This document shows, piece after piece, positions 7,265-14,073 of a DNA stretch of 14,465 nucleotides (positions are counted from its first letter, which is position 1; every line of letters begins with the position of its first letter). Source of the DNA: Thermodesulfobacterium sp. (lineage in GTDB: Bacteria; Desulfobacterota; Thermodesulfobacteria; Thermodesulfobacteriales; Thermodesulfobacteriaceae); the NCBI GenBank assembly GCA_021163085.1, contig JAGGXL010000199.1, positions 1 to 14,465 of the forward strand, given 5' to 3'. The translations under genes and the position numbers were made by a program. The notes beneath the pieces are model-generated. The model ran no database searches, was not told the origin of the DNA, and saw nothing but the letters and a program-made list of their open reading frames with translations.

Positions 7265-7573
7265 ATGAAAACAAAAAGCAAAATAAAAAGACTGATTATT
7301 TTTAACCTGTTTATTATTTTCTTTTTTATTTTTCCTGTTGTTGGGAAGGCTGAAAAGAACTTAGTTAACAACCTGAATATTTTGGGTATGCAGGTTTTAG
7401 ATAAAAATGTTCTTGATAATATTCGTGGAGGAGGAAAGAGCTCTCCTTTACAATTTATAAACTCTGACAAGATCATCTTATGGGATGAAAATTCAGAAGT
7501 TGCTTTTAATCAATTAGAGATTTTGACTGGTAGTAATGTAAGTATTTTTAAAATTATGATATTTGGTAAATAG
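7265..7573 (+). CDS. Small exported protein with Sec signal and double-glycine motif (FapA position)
   Basis: I do not recognise this 102-residue protein by overall sequence. It has a strong signal peptide (basic residues 2-9, hydrophobic 10-27, likely cleavage near GKA-E). About 25 residues later comes VLDKNVLDNIRGG, which matches the double-glycine leader pattern: L45 at -12, L50 at -7, I53 at -4 and G55-G56 at -2/-1. The remaining 46 residues contain no Fap-type repeat. It is the first gene of the fap-like block, 9 bases before the next gene, the position held by fapA in Pseudomonas. The predicted processing peptidase is the C39 protein encoded at 9386. The Shine-Dalgarno is weak (AAAGAGA, 7254-7260). 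Possible roles are chaperone, processed cofactor or minor fibre component; the sequence does not decide. Confidence 0.7.
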   Translation: MKTKSKIKRLIIFNLFIIFFFIFPVVGKAEKNLVNNLNILGMQVLDKNVLDNIRGGGKSSPLQFINSDKIILWDENSEVAFNQLEILTGSNVSIFKIMIFGK

Positions 7574-7582
7574 GAGGATACT

Positions 7583-8146
7583 TTGAAAAGATTAGCACTA
7601 ATAGCAATTTTTCTAATTTTTTCAATTGACCACAAAGTTTTTGGTGAAGAAATAAATCAGAGTTTAATTACAGATTATGTACTAAAGGGAGCTTCTGGGA
7701 TAACAGGAATAAATATGGCTTCAGGAGATAACCATGTTCAATCAAACATGTGGATAATAGGAATAGAGAGTTTTAATCGAGGATTTATAAATCAGGAGAC
7801 GGTATGTAGAAGTGAAGTGCCTGACAAAGCTACTGATATAATTGAAGGTAACGCTTTTTCTGGTATAAAGGGTATTTTCTCAATTAATCAAGCTTCTGGT
7901 TCCGGGGATGCTGAGGCTAATTTAGTATCTATTTCTATAGGAAAAAAAATTAATGCTTCAGCTCTCGGTCAAACTGTAGCTAAAATAAAAAATAACTCTT
8001 TATATTCAGGGGAATTCTCAGATATTATTTCTGATTCAGCTTTTTTAGAAACAAGAGGATTAGTTCAGGTGAATCAATCAGCTGGGATAGGAAATGGTAT
8101 CGCTAATACATTTCATTTAAATTTTAATAGGGCAACTCTTAAATAA
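7583..8146 (+). CDS. fapB: FapB-like secreted protein with three degenerate repeats
   Basis: A TTG start with a strong AGGAGG at 7572-7577 gives 187 residues with an N-terminal signal peptide (about 1-21, ending VFG-EE). Three spaced copies of a Fap-type motif follow: residues 37-62 (GASGITGINMASGDNHVQSN core), 92-119 (SGIKGIFSINQASGSGDAEAN core) and 153-181 (LVQVNQSAGIGNGIAN core). They share the pattern G-I-x-x-N-x-(A/S)-(A/S)-G-x-x-x-x-x-x-N with the larger protein encoded next, but are more diverged from each other. In Pseudomonas, FapB is the smaller repeat protein preceding FapC and is thought to nucleate the fibre. Order, size relation and repeats fit that role. One Cys (C75) is present. 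It could instead be a second structural subunit. Confidence 0.65.
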   Translation: MKRLALIAIFLIFSIDHKVFGEEINQSLITDYVLKGASGITGINMASGDNHVQSNMWIIGIESFNRGFINQETVCRSEVPDKATDIIEGNAFSGIKGIFSINQASGSGDAEANLVSISIGKKINASALGQTVAKIKNNSLYSGEFSDIISDSAFLETRGLVQVNQSAGIGNGIANTFHLNFNRATLK

Positions 8147-8172
8147 CATAAAAAACCAAAAGGAGGTGTGTC

Positions 8173-9324
8173 ATGTTAAAAAGAGTGCTTAGAAAGAAAT
8201 TGATGTTAGCAGGAGCAATAGCAATTTCTGTAACATTTTTAGCTCCTGTAGGAGCCAAGGCTCAAGAATTGCCAGATTTATCTCAACTATGTGGTATGGA
8301 GTGCACAGGGTATTTTGATTTTGATGGAGAATTAAGTGGTAATTTAGATGTTACACTTCAGGTAATGGGTACAGCTGATTTGGAAGCTTACTTGTCTTTT
8401 ATTACAACCGATATTTCAATCAGTAATGGCAAAAAAGATATGGAAGTAAGTGGGTTGGTAAGAGCACTTAGTAAAAATGATCAGTTTCTAATGTTTAACA
8501 AAGTGAAAAATTCTGGGACTGAAAATGAGGCTTCAGTTAGTGGTGATGTTCTTAGTGGAGCACAGGGTAATATAGGTGCTAATGTAGCAGCAGGAGATTA
8601 CAATGCACAGAGCAATGTAGTTGCAATTGCTGCTGGGGAACAAGAATCTTCCTTAGTTGAATCTAAAACTTTTAGTGTTCAAAAGGCTATGTTTAACAAT
8701 GTAAGAAATGAAGGAGTAACAAATACTGCTTCTGCAAGTGATAATGCATTGTCAGGTGCACAGGGGAATATCGGACTTAATATTGTTGCTGGAGTTGATA
8801 ATGCTCAGACAAATCAACTGGGCATAGCTGTTGGGCCAGCAAAGGTTGGAATGGGTGTAGCATATGTTCAGCAGAAATCTAAGTATAACACGGTAAGCAA
8901 TCAACCTATCGTAGAAGAAACAGAAGGAAATGGAATTCCTATTGAATTAACAGTTCAAATGAGTGAGGATATTTATGGTAATTTGGATGGTACTTATACT
9001 GGAACAGAATCAGGAAATATACTGGATGCCCAGGGGGATGTAGAAAATACCTATACTGGAACTGCAGAAGGTGATGTTAGTGGAGATATAGGTATAGAAA
9101 ATATCGAACTTAGTGGAACTATTACAGGTTCTATACCTATAGGTATAGCCAACATTAACACCACAAATACAGCTTCTTTAAGTGGTAGCGTGCTTTCAGG
9201 TGCAGTAGGAAACATAGGTGTTAATGTGGCAGCAGGCACTAATAACCTTCAAGCAAATACTCTTTCTGTTAGTTATACACCTGCAGCTAGAAATGTAACT
9301 CCTCTTATTAACCCTGGATTCTAA
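8173..9324 (+). CDS. fapC: FapC-like major amyloid subunit candidate
   Basis: The 383-residue protein has a signal peptide (basic 3-9, hydrophobic 10-27, cleavage after AKA at 30) and an AAGGAGGT Shine-Dalgarno at 8160-8167. Three closely related repeats stand at about 109-156, 175-221 and 326-367. Each contains LSGAxGNIGxNxxAG followed by xxNxQxN and a short hydrophobic run (for example NIGANVAAGDYNAQSN). Pseudomonas FapC likewise has three Gly/Ala/Asn/Gln-rich repeats, R1-R3, which form the cross-beta core, separated by variable linkers. The first linker here is about 18 residues; the second is about 105 and rich in Gly, Thr and acidic residues with its own TYTGT(E/A)xG duplication. The only cysteines are C40 and C44 (CGMEC), near the mature N-terminus. 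A terminator follows the gene. By family analogy it would be exported through Sec and the FapF-like barrel to form extracellular fibres. Confidence 0.75.
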   Translation: MLKRVLRKKLMLAGAIAISVTFLAPVGAKAQELPDLSQLCGMECTGYFDFDGELSGNLDVTLQVMGTADLEAYLSFITTDISISNGKKDMEVSGLVRALSKNDQFLMFNKVKNSGTENEASVSGDVLSGAQGNIGANVAAGDYNAQSNVVAIAAGEQESSLVESKTFSVQKAMFNNVRNEGVTNTASASDNALSGAQGNIGLNIVAGVDNAQTNQLGIAVGPAKVGMGVAYVQQKSKYNTVSNQPIVEETEGNGIPIELTVQMSEDIYGNLDGTYTGTESGNILDAQGDVENTYTGTAEGDVSGDIGIENIELSGTITGSIPIGIANINTTNTASLSGSVLSGAVGNIGVNVAAGTNNLQANTLSVSYTPAARNVTPLINPGF

Positions 9325-9343
9325 GTAGTATCAAATAGTATTA

Positions 9344-9369
9344 AGGGGGCTTTTGCCCCCTATTTTTGT
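9344..9369 (+). terminator. Intrinsic terminator between the FapC-like and C39 peptidase genes
   Basis: GGGGGC (9345-9350), loop TTTT and GCCCCC (9355-9360) form a perfect 6-bp GC stem, followed by TATTTTTGTT. The stem is very GC-rich compared with its AT-rich surroundings. It lies 20 bases after the FapC-like stop codon, and the peptidase gene starts 26 bases after the stem with its own Shine-Dalgarno. No promoter was seen between them, so the peptidase and the E-like gene probably depend on read-through. Confidence 0.9.
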
Positions 9370-9385
9370 TTAGGAGTTTTAGGAG

Positions 9386-10087
9386 ATGAATTTTAAGATA
9401 GTAAAAATTTTGAGTCTGAGTTTTTTTCTTTTTGCGTATCTTTTTCTATATCAAAGTGCTTATTCAGGAGAGGTAGAAGTTAAAACAGGGTTCAACGGAG
9501 TATATATTCAAAAGCGTATTTTGAGTGTAAAAGAGCTTCGTTTTAAAAATCTTATAAAACAAAAATATGACCTTAGTTGTGGTAGTGCTGCTCTTGCTTC
9601 TTTACTTAGATATTATTATGACTTTAATATAGATGAAGAAACTATAATAAAAGACATATTAAAACATAGTGATATTGAGAAAATAAAAGCCCGTGGTTTT
9701 TCAATGTTAGATCTTAAGAAAAGTTCCGAAAGATTTGGTCTTAGAGCAGAAGGTTATAAGGTTCCTGTTGAAAAACTTCATTTGATAAAAATTCCTACTA
9801 TAATTCTTTTAAATACAAATGGATACCAACATTTTGTAATTTTAAAAGGTATAAAAGGTAATAAAGTATTTTTAGCAGATCCAGCTTATGGGCATAAAGT
9901 AATGAATGTAGAAGAGTTTAAGAAATCTTGGAATAATATTCTTCTTGCTGTTTTTGGGAAAAACTCCTCTAAAACAGTGTGGGAAATTGATAATAAAGAA
10001 GTTTCTAAAGAAAATATTTGGGCTTTAAGAGATACCATTACTACAAATTTTATTTTTACAAGACAGCCTTTTGAAATAAAACCTTAA
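9386..10087 (+). CDS. fapD: Exported C39-family cysteine peptidase (FapD-like)
   Basis: The 233-residue protein has a signal peptide or anchor (hydrophobic 7-24) and a C39 papain-like domain at about 50-190. The catalytic set is visible: oxyanion Gln59, Cys65 in DLSCGSAALASLL, His149 in GYQHFVIL and Asp165 in LADPAYG. The spacing Q-x5-C and the order Q-C-H-D match C39 peptidases, which cut after double-glycine leaders. Unlike bacteriocin exporters there is no ABC-transporter membrane or ATPase domain, so it is a stand-alone periplasmic enzyme like FapD of Pseudomonas. Two proteins in this locus, encoded at 7265 and 10113, carry matching double-glycine motifs. Translation likely starts at ATG 9386 using AGGAG at 9372-9376. 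The C-terminal 40 residues show no known motif. Confidence 0.85.
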   Translation: MNFKIVKILSLSFFLFAYLFLYQSAYSGEVEVKTGFNGVYIQKRILSVKELRFKNLIKQKYDLSCGSAALASLLRYYYDFNIDEETIIKDILKHSDIEKIKARGFSMLDLKKSSERFGLRAEGYKVPVEKLHLIKIPTIILLNTNGYQHFVILKGIKGNKVFLADPAYGHKVMNVEEFKKSWNNILLAVFGKNSSKTVWEIDNKEVSKENIWALRDTITTNFIFTRQPFEIKP

Positions 10088-10112
10088 AAAGAAACACTTG
10101 CAGGAGGACTTT

Positions 10113-10589
10113 ATGTTTAAAAAGACTAAATTGAAAACCAATTTATATATATGTTTTGTTTTATTATTTATCTTATGTATAGGAATTTCTAAAACATTTG
10201 CATTTGAAGAAGAAAACATTTTTACTACTGCAGAATTGGCAAAAGAAGAGTCTTTACAAGAAATAAGAGGTGGCTATATGGGGGTTTATTTTCAGGTAGT
10301 TTTTACAGGTTTTTGGGAGAATTTGGGACATAGTGTTAGTATATTAGAAGGAGATAGTAATTCTGATTTTTCAGTAGATCCAGTAGCCTCATCATCAGGA
10401 ACAGATGCAAAAAGTTTGGCTTTAATAGGAGGCTTTAACGGGGCAAATGGTATTTTTCAAATTAATCAGGTTCCGGGTTCAAACAATATTATAGAAAATA
10501 ATTTGATAATAAACATTACTGTTATTACTGACCAGCAAATTACTAATTCTTTAAGTGAAATGTTAGGAAATGTTCCTTTAAATTTTTAA
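10113..10589 (+). CDS. Small exported protein with double-glycine motif and one Fap-type repeat (FapE position)
   Basis: ATG 10113 with AGGAGG at 10102-10107 is preferred over an upstream in-frame TTG at 10098; it gives 158 residues. A signal peptide spans 1-30 (cleavage near TFA-FEEE). LAKEESLQEIRGG follows, with L48 at -7, I51 at -4 and G53-G54 at -2/-1; the -12 position is Ala rather than the usual Leu. Residues 107-130 hold one Fap-type repeat, GANGIFQINQVPGSNNIIEN, similar to the repeats of the B-like protein. It directly follows the C39 peptidase gene, as fapE does in Pseudomonas, where FapE is a minor component of the fibres. Its combination of double-glycine leader and amyloid-type repeat links the peptidase to the fibre proteins. 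Overall I do not recognise it as a named family. Confidence 0.65.
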   Translation: MFKKTKLKTNLYICFVLLFILCIGISKTFAFEEENIFTTAELAKEESLQEIRGGYMGVYFQVVFTGFWENLGHSVSILEGDSNSDFSVDPVASSSGTDAKSLALIGGFNGANGIFQINQVPGSNNIIENNLIINITVITDQQITNSLSEMLGNVPLNF

Positions 10590-10635
10590 AAACTTTAGTG
10601 GGAAACTAAAACTTGACAAAAATTTAAAAAATTAT

Positions 10636-10662
10636 TAAAGTAAAATAAAATAATGCCGATAA
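10636..10662 (+). promoter_or_regulatory. Sigma-28 (FliA) promoter of flgM
   Basis: TAAAGT begins at 10636 and GCCGATAA lies at 10655-10662. This matches the flagellar sigma-28 consensus TAAAGTTT-N11-GCCGATAA: the -10 box is perfect, the 11-base spacer is exact, and the -35 box differs only in its last two bases. Transcription should start near 10669, before the Shine-Dalgarno GGGGTGG (10675-10681). A TTGACA at 10613-10618 with a weak -10 (TAAAGT, 17-base spacer) may be an additional sigma-70 promoter. Confidence 0.9.
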
Positions 10663-10688
10663 ATAATAAAAAATGGGGTGGTATAGCA

Positions 10689-11000
10689 ATGAAAATTAAT
10701 GGCATTAATGGAAAAAATATAGAAAATTTAAAAGATATAAAGGAAGCAAGAAAAAGAGAAGAAAACTTAAAAATAGGAAAGACAAAACCAGAAGAGAAAA
10801 CAACTAATCAAACCGAAGTAGTTGAGGTCTCCTCTCAAAAGCTTGTTGAGCGTGCAGTTAACAAGACTCTTTCCATGCCTGAAGTTAGAGAAGAAAAGGT
10901 TGCCGAGATAAGAGAAAAGATTCAATCAGGAACTTACAGGGTTTCAAACAGAGAAATTGCTCGTGCAATGATTGCTAATCTTCTTAATGAAATAGCTTAA
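10689..11000 (+). CDS. flgM: Anti-sigma-28 factor FlgM
   Basis: FlgM binds and inhibits the flagellar sigma factor FliA until it is exported through the completed hook-basal body. The 103-residue protein has the family's character: a polar, Lys/Glu-rich, probably disordered N-terminal half and a C-terminal sigma-binding region. The region around VREEKVAEIREKIQSGTY ends in NREIARAMIANLL, the conserved FlgM C-terminal pattern. ATG 10689 is the start because it follows GGGGTGG at a good distance. An in-frame ATG at 10653 overlaps the sigma-28 -10 box and would lie upstream of the transcript. The gene stands alone between the fap-like block and a convergent gene. Its stop codon overlaps that of the opposite gene, so the two share their ends. 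Confidence 0.9.
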   Translation: MKINGINGKNIENLKDIKEARKREENLKIGKTKPEEKTTNQTEVVEVSSQKLVERAVNKTLSMPEVREEKVAEIREKIQSGTYRVSNREIARAMIANLLNEIA

Positions 11001-12211
11001 TCCTTATAAATTTTCAAAATTTTTTCTATAATTTTAGTAGTAGAGGTATCAAATTCAAAGGAAATTCTTTTCACTTTTCCTCCGTAGCTTTTAATATAAG
11101 AAGCACCTACAATTTTATCTTCTTCCCAGTCAGCACCTTTGACAAGAATATCGGGTTTAAGAGATTTTATTAACTTTTCTGGAGTTTCTTCATCAAAAAA
11201 GACAACATAATCCACACATTCTAAGCCAGCTAAAACATAAGCTCTTTCTTTTTCAAAATTTACAGGTCTCAGAACACCTTTTATTTTTTTTACTGATTTA
11301 TCACTATTTAATCCAACTACCAAAAAATCTCCTAAAGCCCTTGCAGAGTTTAAGTAGTGAACATGCCCTGCATGTAAAATATCAAAGCACCCGTTTGTAA
11401 AAACCATAACCTGACCCTTTTCTTTTCTTTTTTGAACAATAGACTTTAGCTCATCTAAGTTTTTAATTTTATGAGAAATTTTTGAACAGGGAATTTTCAT
11501 AGGATAAGGCAATTTCTCTAATTTTAAAGGAATAGAAACCTCTATAATTTCTTCTTTTTCTGATTTTTTGTTAAGAGCTTCTCCAGAAGGAGAAAAACTA
11601 AGGGAGTGTCCTGCTATTACAAGATTTTCTATTTGGGAGAGGGCATTTACTCCTGCTACAAATATTTGATTTTCTATAGCCCTTGCTCTTAGAAGTGCTT
11701 TCCAGTGTTTTATTCTTGCTTTTGGCCATTGGGCAAAAACTGCTAACAAATTTATCCCTTCTTTGGTTAGAGTTCTTGCAATTTCAGGGCTTCTCAATTC
11801 AAAACATATGATAATTCCTATTTTGAAACCATCTATTTCCAAAAGTTCTCTTTTTTTACCAGGGAAAAAATTTTTATCAAGCTCTGGGAAAAGCAAATTT
11901 TTTTCTGCTAGAACCTTTATAGTTTTTGGCGAGATAAGATAAACTGCATTGTAAATTTTATTCTCTTCATAATGCGGAGCACCTAATAAAACGGATTTTC
12001 CACAACTTTTTGTTAGATTTTGAACTTCTAAAAGGGCTTCATTAATGTTTTTTTGAGAAGAAGAATCAAAAGGAAATTTATAGCCTGTTAAGGCAAGTTC
12101 CGGGAAAAAAATAAGATTACCTTTAGCTAATTCGATAAAATTTTTAATTTTTTGTAAATTTTCTTCTAAACTGTGTTTAACTTCCATCTGAACAATACTT
12201 ATCTTTAACAT
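10997..12211 (-). CDS. Nitrilase-family hydrolase fused to RfaE2-type heptose-1-phosphate adenylyltransferase
   Basis: Two enzymes lie in one 404-residue reading frame. Residues 1-230 are a carbon-nitrogen hydrolase with the Glu/Lys/Cys triad: E38 in FFPELALTGY, K94 in AEKNLLFPE and C136 in IIICFELRSPEIA. Residues 245-404 are a nucleotidyltransferase of the RfaE2/HldE C-terminal type: FTNGCFDILHAGHVHYLN at 261-278 with its HxGH-type loop (H270, H273), VVGLNSDKSVK, and VKGADWEEDKIVG near 348-359. RfaE2 makes ADP-D-glycero-D-manno-heptose from heptose-1-phosphate for LPS core. In the usual bifunctional protein it is fused to a sugar kinase, not a nitrilase. The amide substrate is unknown. AAGGAG precedes the ATG, 13 bases from comF, so it ends a leftward operon. 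A merge of two genes by sequencing error is unlikely because the linker reads as normal protein. Confidence 0.88.
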   Translation of the reverse strand: MLKISIVQMEVKHSLEENLQKIKNFIELAKGNLIFFPELALTGYKFPFDSSSQKNINEALLEVQNLTKSCGKSVLLGAPHYEENKIYNAVYLISPKTIKVLAEKNLLFPELDKNFFPGKKRELLEIDGFKIGIIICFELRSPEIARTLTKEGINLLAVFAQWPKARIKHWKALLRARAIENQIFVAGVNALSQIENLVIAGHSLSFSPSGEALNKKSEKEEIIEVSIPLKLEKLPYPMKIPCSKISHKIKNLDELKSIVQKRKEKGQVMVFTNGCFDILHAGHVHYLNSARALGDFLVVGLNSDKSVKKIKGVLRPVNFEKERAYVLAGLECVDYVVFFDEETPEKLIKSLKPDILVKGADWEEDKIVGASYIKSYGGKVKRISFEFDTSTTKIIEKILKIYKD

Positions 12212-12224
12212 ATTTAGCTCCTTT

Positions 12225-12938
12225 TTAAGTTAAGCTACTTCTTGCAAGGGCTACTACATAAACTTTGTTTGCACCTTTGTTTTTCAAAGCTTTAGCAGCT
12301 TCATTTAAGGTAGCTCCGGTTGTCATTACATCATCTATCACTAAAATGGATTTGCCTTTCACCGCCTTATTTGCTAAGAAAGCATTTTTAACATTTTTCC
12401 ACCTTTCTTTCTGTGATAATTCTGCTTGGGGTTTGGTATGAACAATGCGTTTTAAAATCTTTTCAGAGGGTTTTTTACCTAAAAATCCCCAAGCAATTAA
12501 AAAACTCTGGTTAAAACCTCTTTCTCTGAGTCTTTTTAAAGATAAAGGTAGAGGAATTATTAAATCAACTTTTGGAATTTTTTCTTTTAAGGCTATTCTT
12601 AAAAGAATACCAAGCTTATACGCTAAGGAAAAATTTTTGCCAAATTTTACTTCATTTATCCAGTCTGAAACAGGAGGTTTGTAAAAGAAACAAACTACTG
12701 CTTTGTCAAAGTATAATCTTTGTTTTTCACAGTAGCTACAATAGGAAATATTGTTTTTTAGATGGTCTTTTAGGGTTTCATCTAAGGGATTTCCACATTT
12801 AAGGCAATGAATTTTAATAAAAGGAAGGGTACCAAGACATTTTGAACAAACAAGAACTTCATTGTTGTTGAGGGGCTTTTGGCAGATTTTACAGCTTTCA
12901 GGAAAGAAAAAATTAAGAGTATTTTTAAGCCATTTCAC
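12225..12938 (-). CDS. comF: ComF family phosphoribosyltransferase-like protein
   Basis: ComF proteins are linked to natural DNA uptake; the biochemical role is not settled. The 237-residue protein has an N-terminal zinc-binding part with four CxxC pairs (C16/C19, C31/C34, C45/C48, C67/C70). A type I phosphoribosyltransferase fold follows, with the PRPP loop SILVIDDVMTTGAT at about 197-210 and the ComF signature RLRERGFNQS at about 136-145. Length is as usual. The start overlaps the end of the M20 peptidase gene by 14 bases, so the two are probably co-transcribed and coupled. No other competence gene is in the window, so a role in DNA uptake here is inferred only from the family. Confidence 0.92.
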   Translation of the reverse strand: MKWLKNTLNFFFPESCKICQKPLNNNEVLVCSKCLGTLPFIKIHCLKCGNPLDETLKDHLKNNISYCSYCEKQRLYFDKAVVCFFYKPPVSDWINEVKFGKNFSLAYKLGILLRIALKEKIPKVDLIIPLPLSLKRLRERGFNQSFLIAWGFLGKKPSEKILKRIVHTKPQAELSQKERWKNVKNAFLANKAVKGKSILVIDDVMTTGATLNEAAKALKNKGANKVYVVALARSSLT

Positions 12939-14061
12939 TTTTGGTTTTTATGATTTCGAGAACAAAATTAGCTGTAAGTATGAGATCTTTTAATCTGATG
13001 AATTCCTCTGTAGTATGCACTTTTTGCATACCTGTTCCCAGTATAAGACACTTTAGTCCAGCCTCATTTAAAATATTAGCATCAGAACCACCTTCGCGTC
13101 TTTTAAAAACCACATTTAATCCTATTTTTTCTGCTGCTTTTTGAACAATTTTGCAGAGAGGATCATCTACGGAGATATTAAAAGCTTTAAAAATTTTTTC
13201 AAATTTAACTTTTCCAGAAGGGAGCCCTTCTTCGGTTTTAGGATAAGAGGAAAGAGCTTTTTCAAGCTGATTCTGAATTTTTTCTTGCAATTTTAAGAGT
13301 TTTTCCTCGTTGTGACTTCTCATTTCTCCTTTTGCTTCTGCATACTCAGGAACGATATTTACATAACCTCCCCCATTTATAATACCTACATTCATGGTGG
13401 TTTCTTCATCTATTCTTCCAAAGGGAAGATCAGCCAGAACTTTGGAAAGAATGTGAATAGCGTTTATTCCTTTTTCCGGTTCTAATCCAGCGTGAGCAGA
13501 TTTACCTTTTATCTCAATCTTGAACTGATAAGAGGAGGGAGCTGCGTTTATAACTTCTGTAGGATTTTCACTATCAAGTACGAAGCCTTCTTTAGCATCA
13601 ATAAGATTATAATCTAAATATTTTGCGCCGAGAAGTCCTATTTCTTCACAGGTAGTAAATATAAATTCTATAGGGGGATAGGGGAAAAGATTTTCTTTTA
13701 GAACTTTAGCAACTTCAATAAGAACTGCAATTCCTGATTTATCATCTGCTCCCAGTATAGTTCTTCCATCACTTTTATAAATACCTTTATCAAAAATAAT
13801 TTTAGGATTTTCACAAGGACCAACTGTATCAAGATGAGCACAGAAAAATATAGGATTGGAGGGGAGTGTGCCTGGAATTTTTACTATAAGATTTCCTACC
13901 TCAGAGCCTGTATGTTCTGAAGAATTATCAAAAAAGCACCTGTATTCCAGAGCTCTAAAAATATCTGCTAAATAATAAGCCAATTTCCCTTCTTTTTTCG
14001 AAGGACTTTCTATGCTCAGAAGGGTTTGAAATTCTAAGGCTAATCTATCAGGATCTATCAT
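12925..14061 (-). CDS. M20-family metallopeptidase, peptidase T-like
   Basis: This 378-residue protein is a cytoplasmic co-catalytic zinc aminopeptidase of the PepT-like branch. Metal and catalytic residues are visible: H76 and D78 in FFCAHLDTV, D106 in LGADDKSG, catalytic E139 and metal E140 in TTCEEIG, D163 in VLDSE, and a late His in KVHTTEEF. The dimerisation domain is marked by IEIKGKSAHAGLEPEKGINAIH, typical of M20 enzymes. Such enzymes release N-terminal residues from short peptides; the exact substrate is not given by the sequence. The ATG lies 12 bases after the acylphosphatase stop, without a clear Shine-Dalgarno. The gene overlaps comF downstream. Confidence 0.9.
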   Translation of the reverse strand: MIDPDRLALEFQTLLSIESPSKKEGKLAYYLADIFRALEYRCFFDNSSEHTGSEVGNLIVKIPGTLPSNPIFFCAHLDTVGPCENPKIIFDKGIYKSDGRTILGADDKSGIAVLIEVAKVLKENLFPYPPIEFIFTTCEEIGLLGAKYLDYNLIDAKEGFVLDSENPTEVINAAPSSYQFKIEIKGKSAHAGLEPEKGINAIHILSKVLADLPFGRIDEETTMNVGIINGGGYVNIVPEYAEAKGEMRSHNEEKLLKLQEKIQNQLEKALSSYPKTEEGLPSGKVKFEKIFKAFNISVDDPLCKIVQKAAEKIGLNVVFKRREGGSDANILNEAGLKCLILGTGMQKVHTTEEFIRLKDLILTANFVLEIIKTKSEMA

Positions 14062-14073
14062 TTTAAAAAAATT

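Noticed and set aside
7192..7476. Minus-strand 94-codon reading frame opposite the first fap-like gene
   Set aside because: It is antisense to a well-supported exported protein and reads as no recognisable protein; the same applies to the other antisense frames in era-mla, comF and the peptidase.
8497..9273. DNA-level repeats considered as a CRISPR or satellite array
   Set aside because: They are three in-frame, diverged protein repeats of unequal spacing inside one gene, not a nucleotide-conserved array.
7265..10589. Bacteriocin or microcin cluster, because of double-glycine leaders and a C39 peptidase
   Set aside because: No ABC transporter, HlyD-like adaptor or immunity protein is present; the substrates carry Sec signal peptides, and the neighbours have Fap-type amyloid repeats.
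10594..10610. Hairpin TTTAGT-GGGAA-ACTAAA after the E-like gene as a terminator
   Set aside because: The stem is AT-rich and short and has no T-run on the plus strand, so it is too weak to call.
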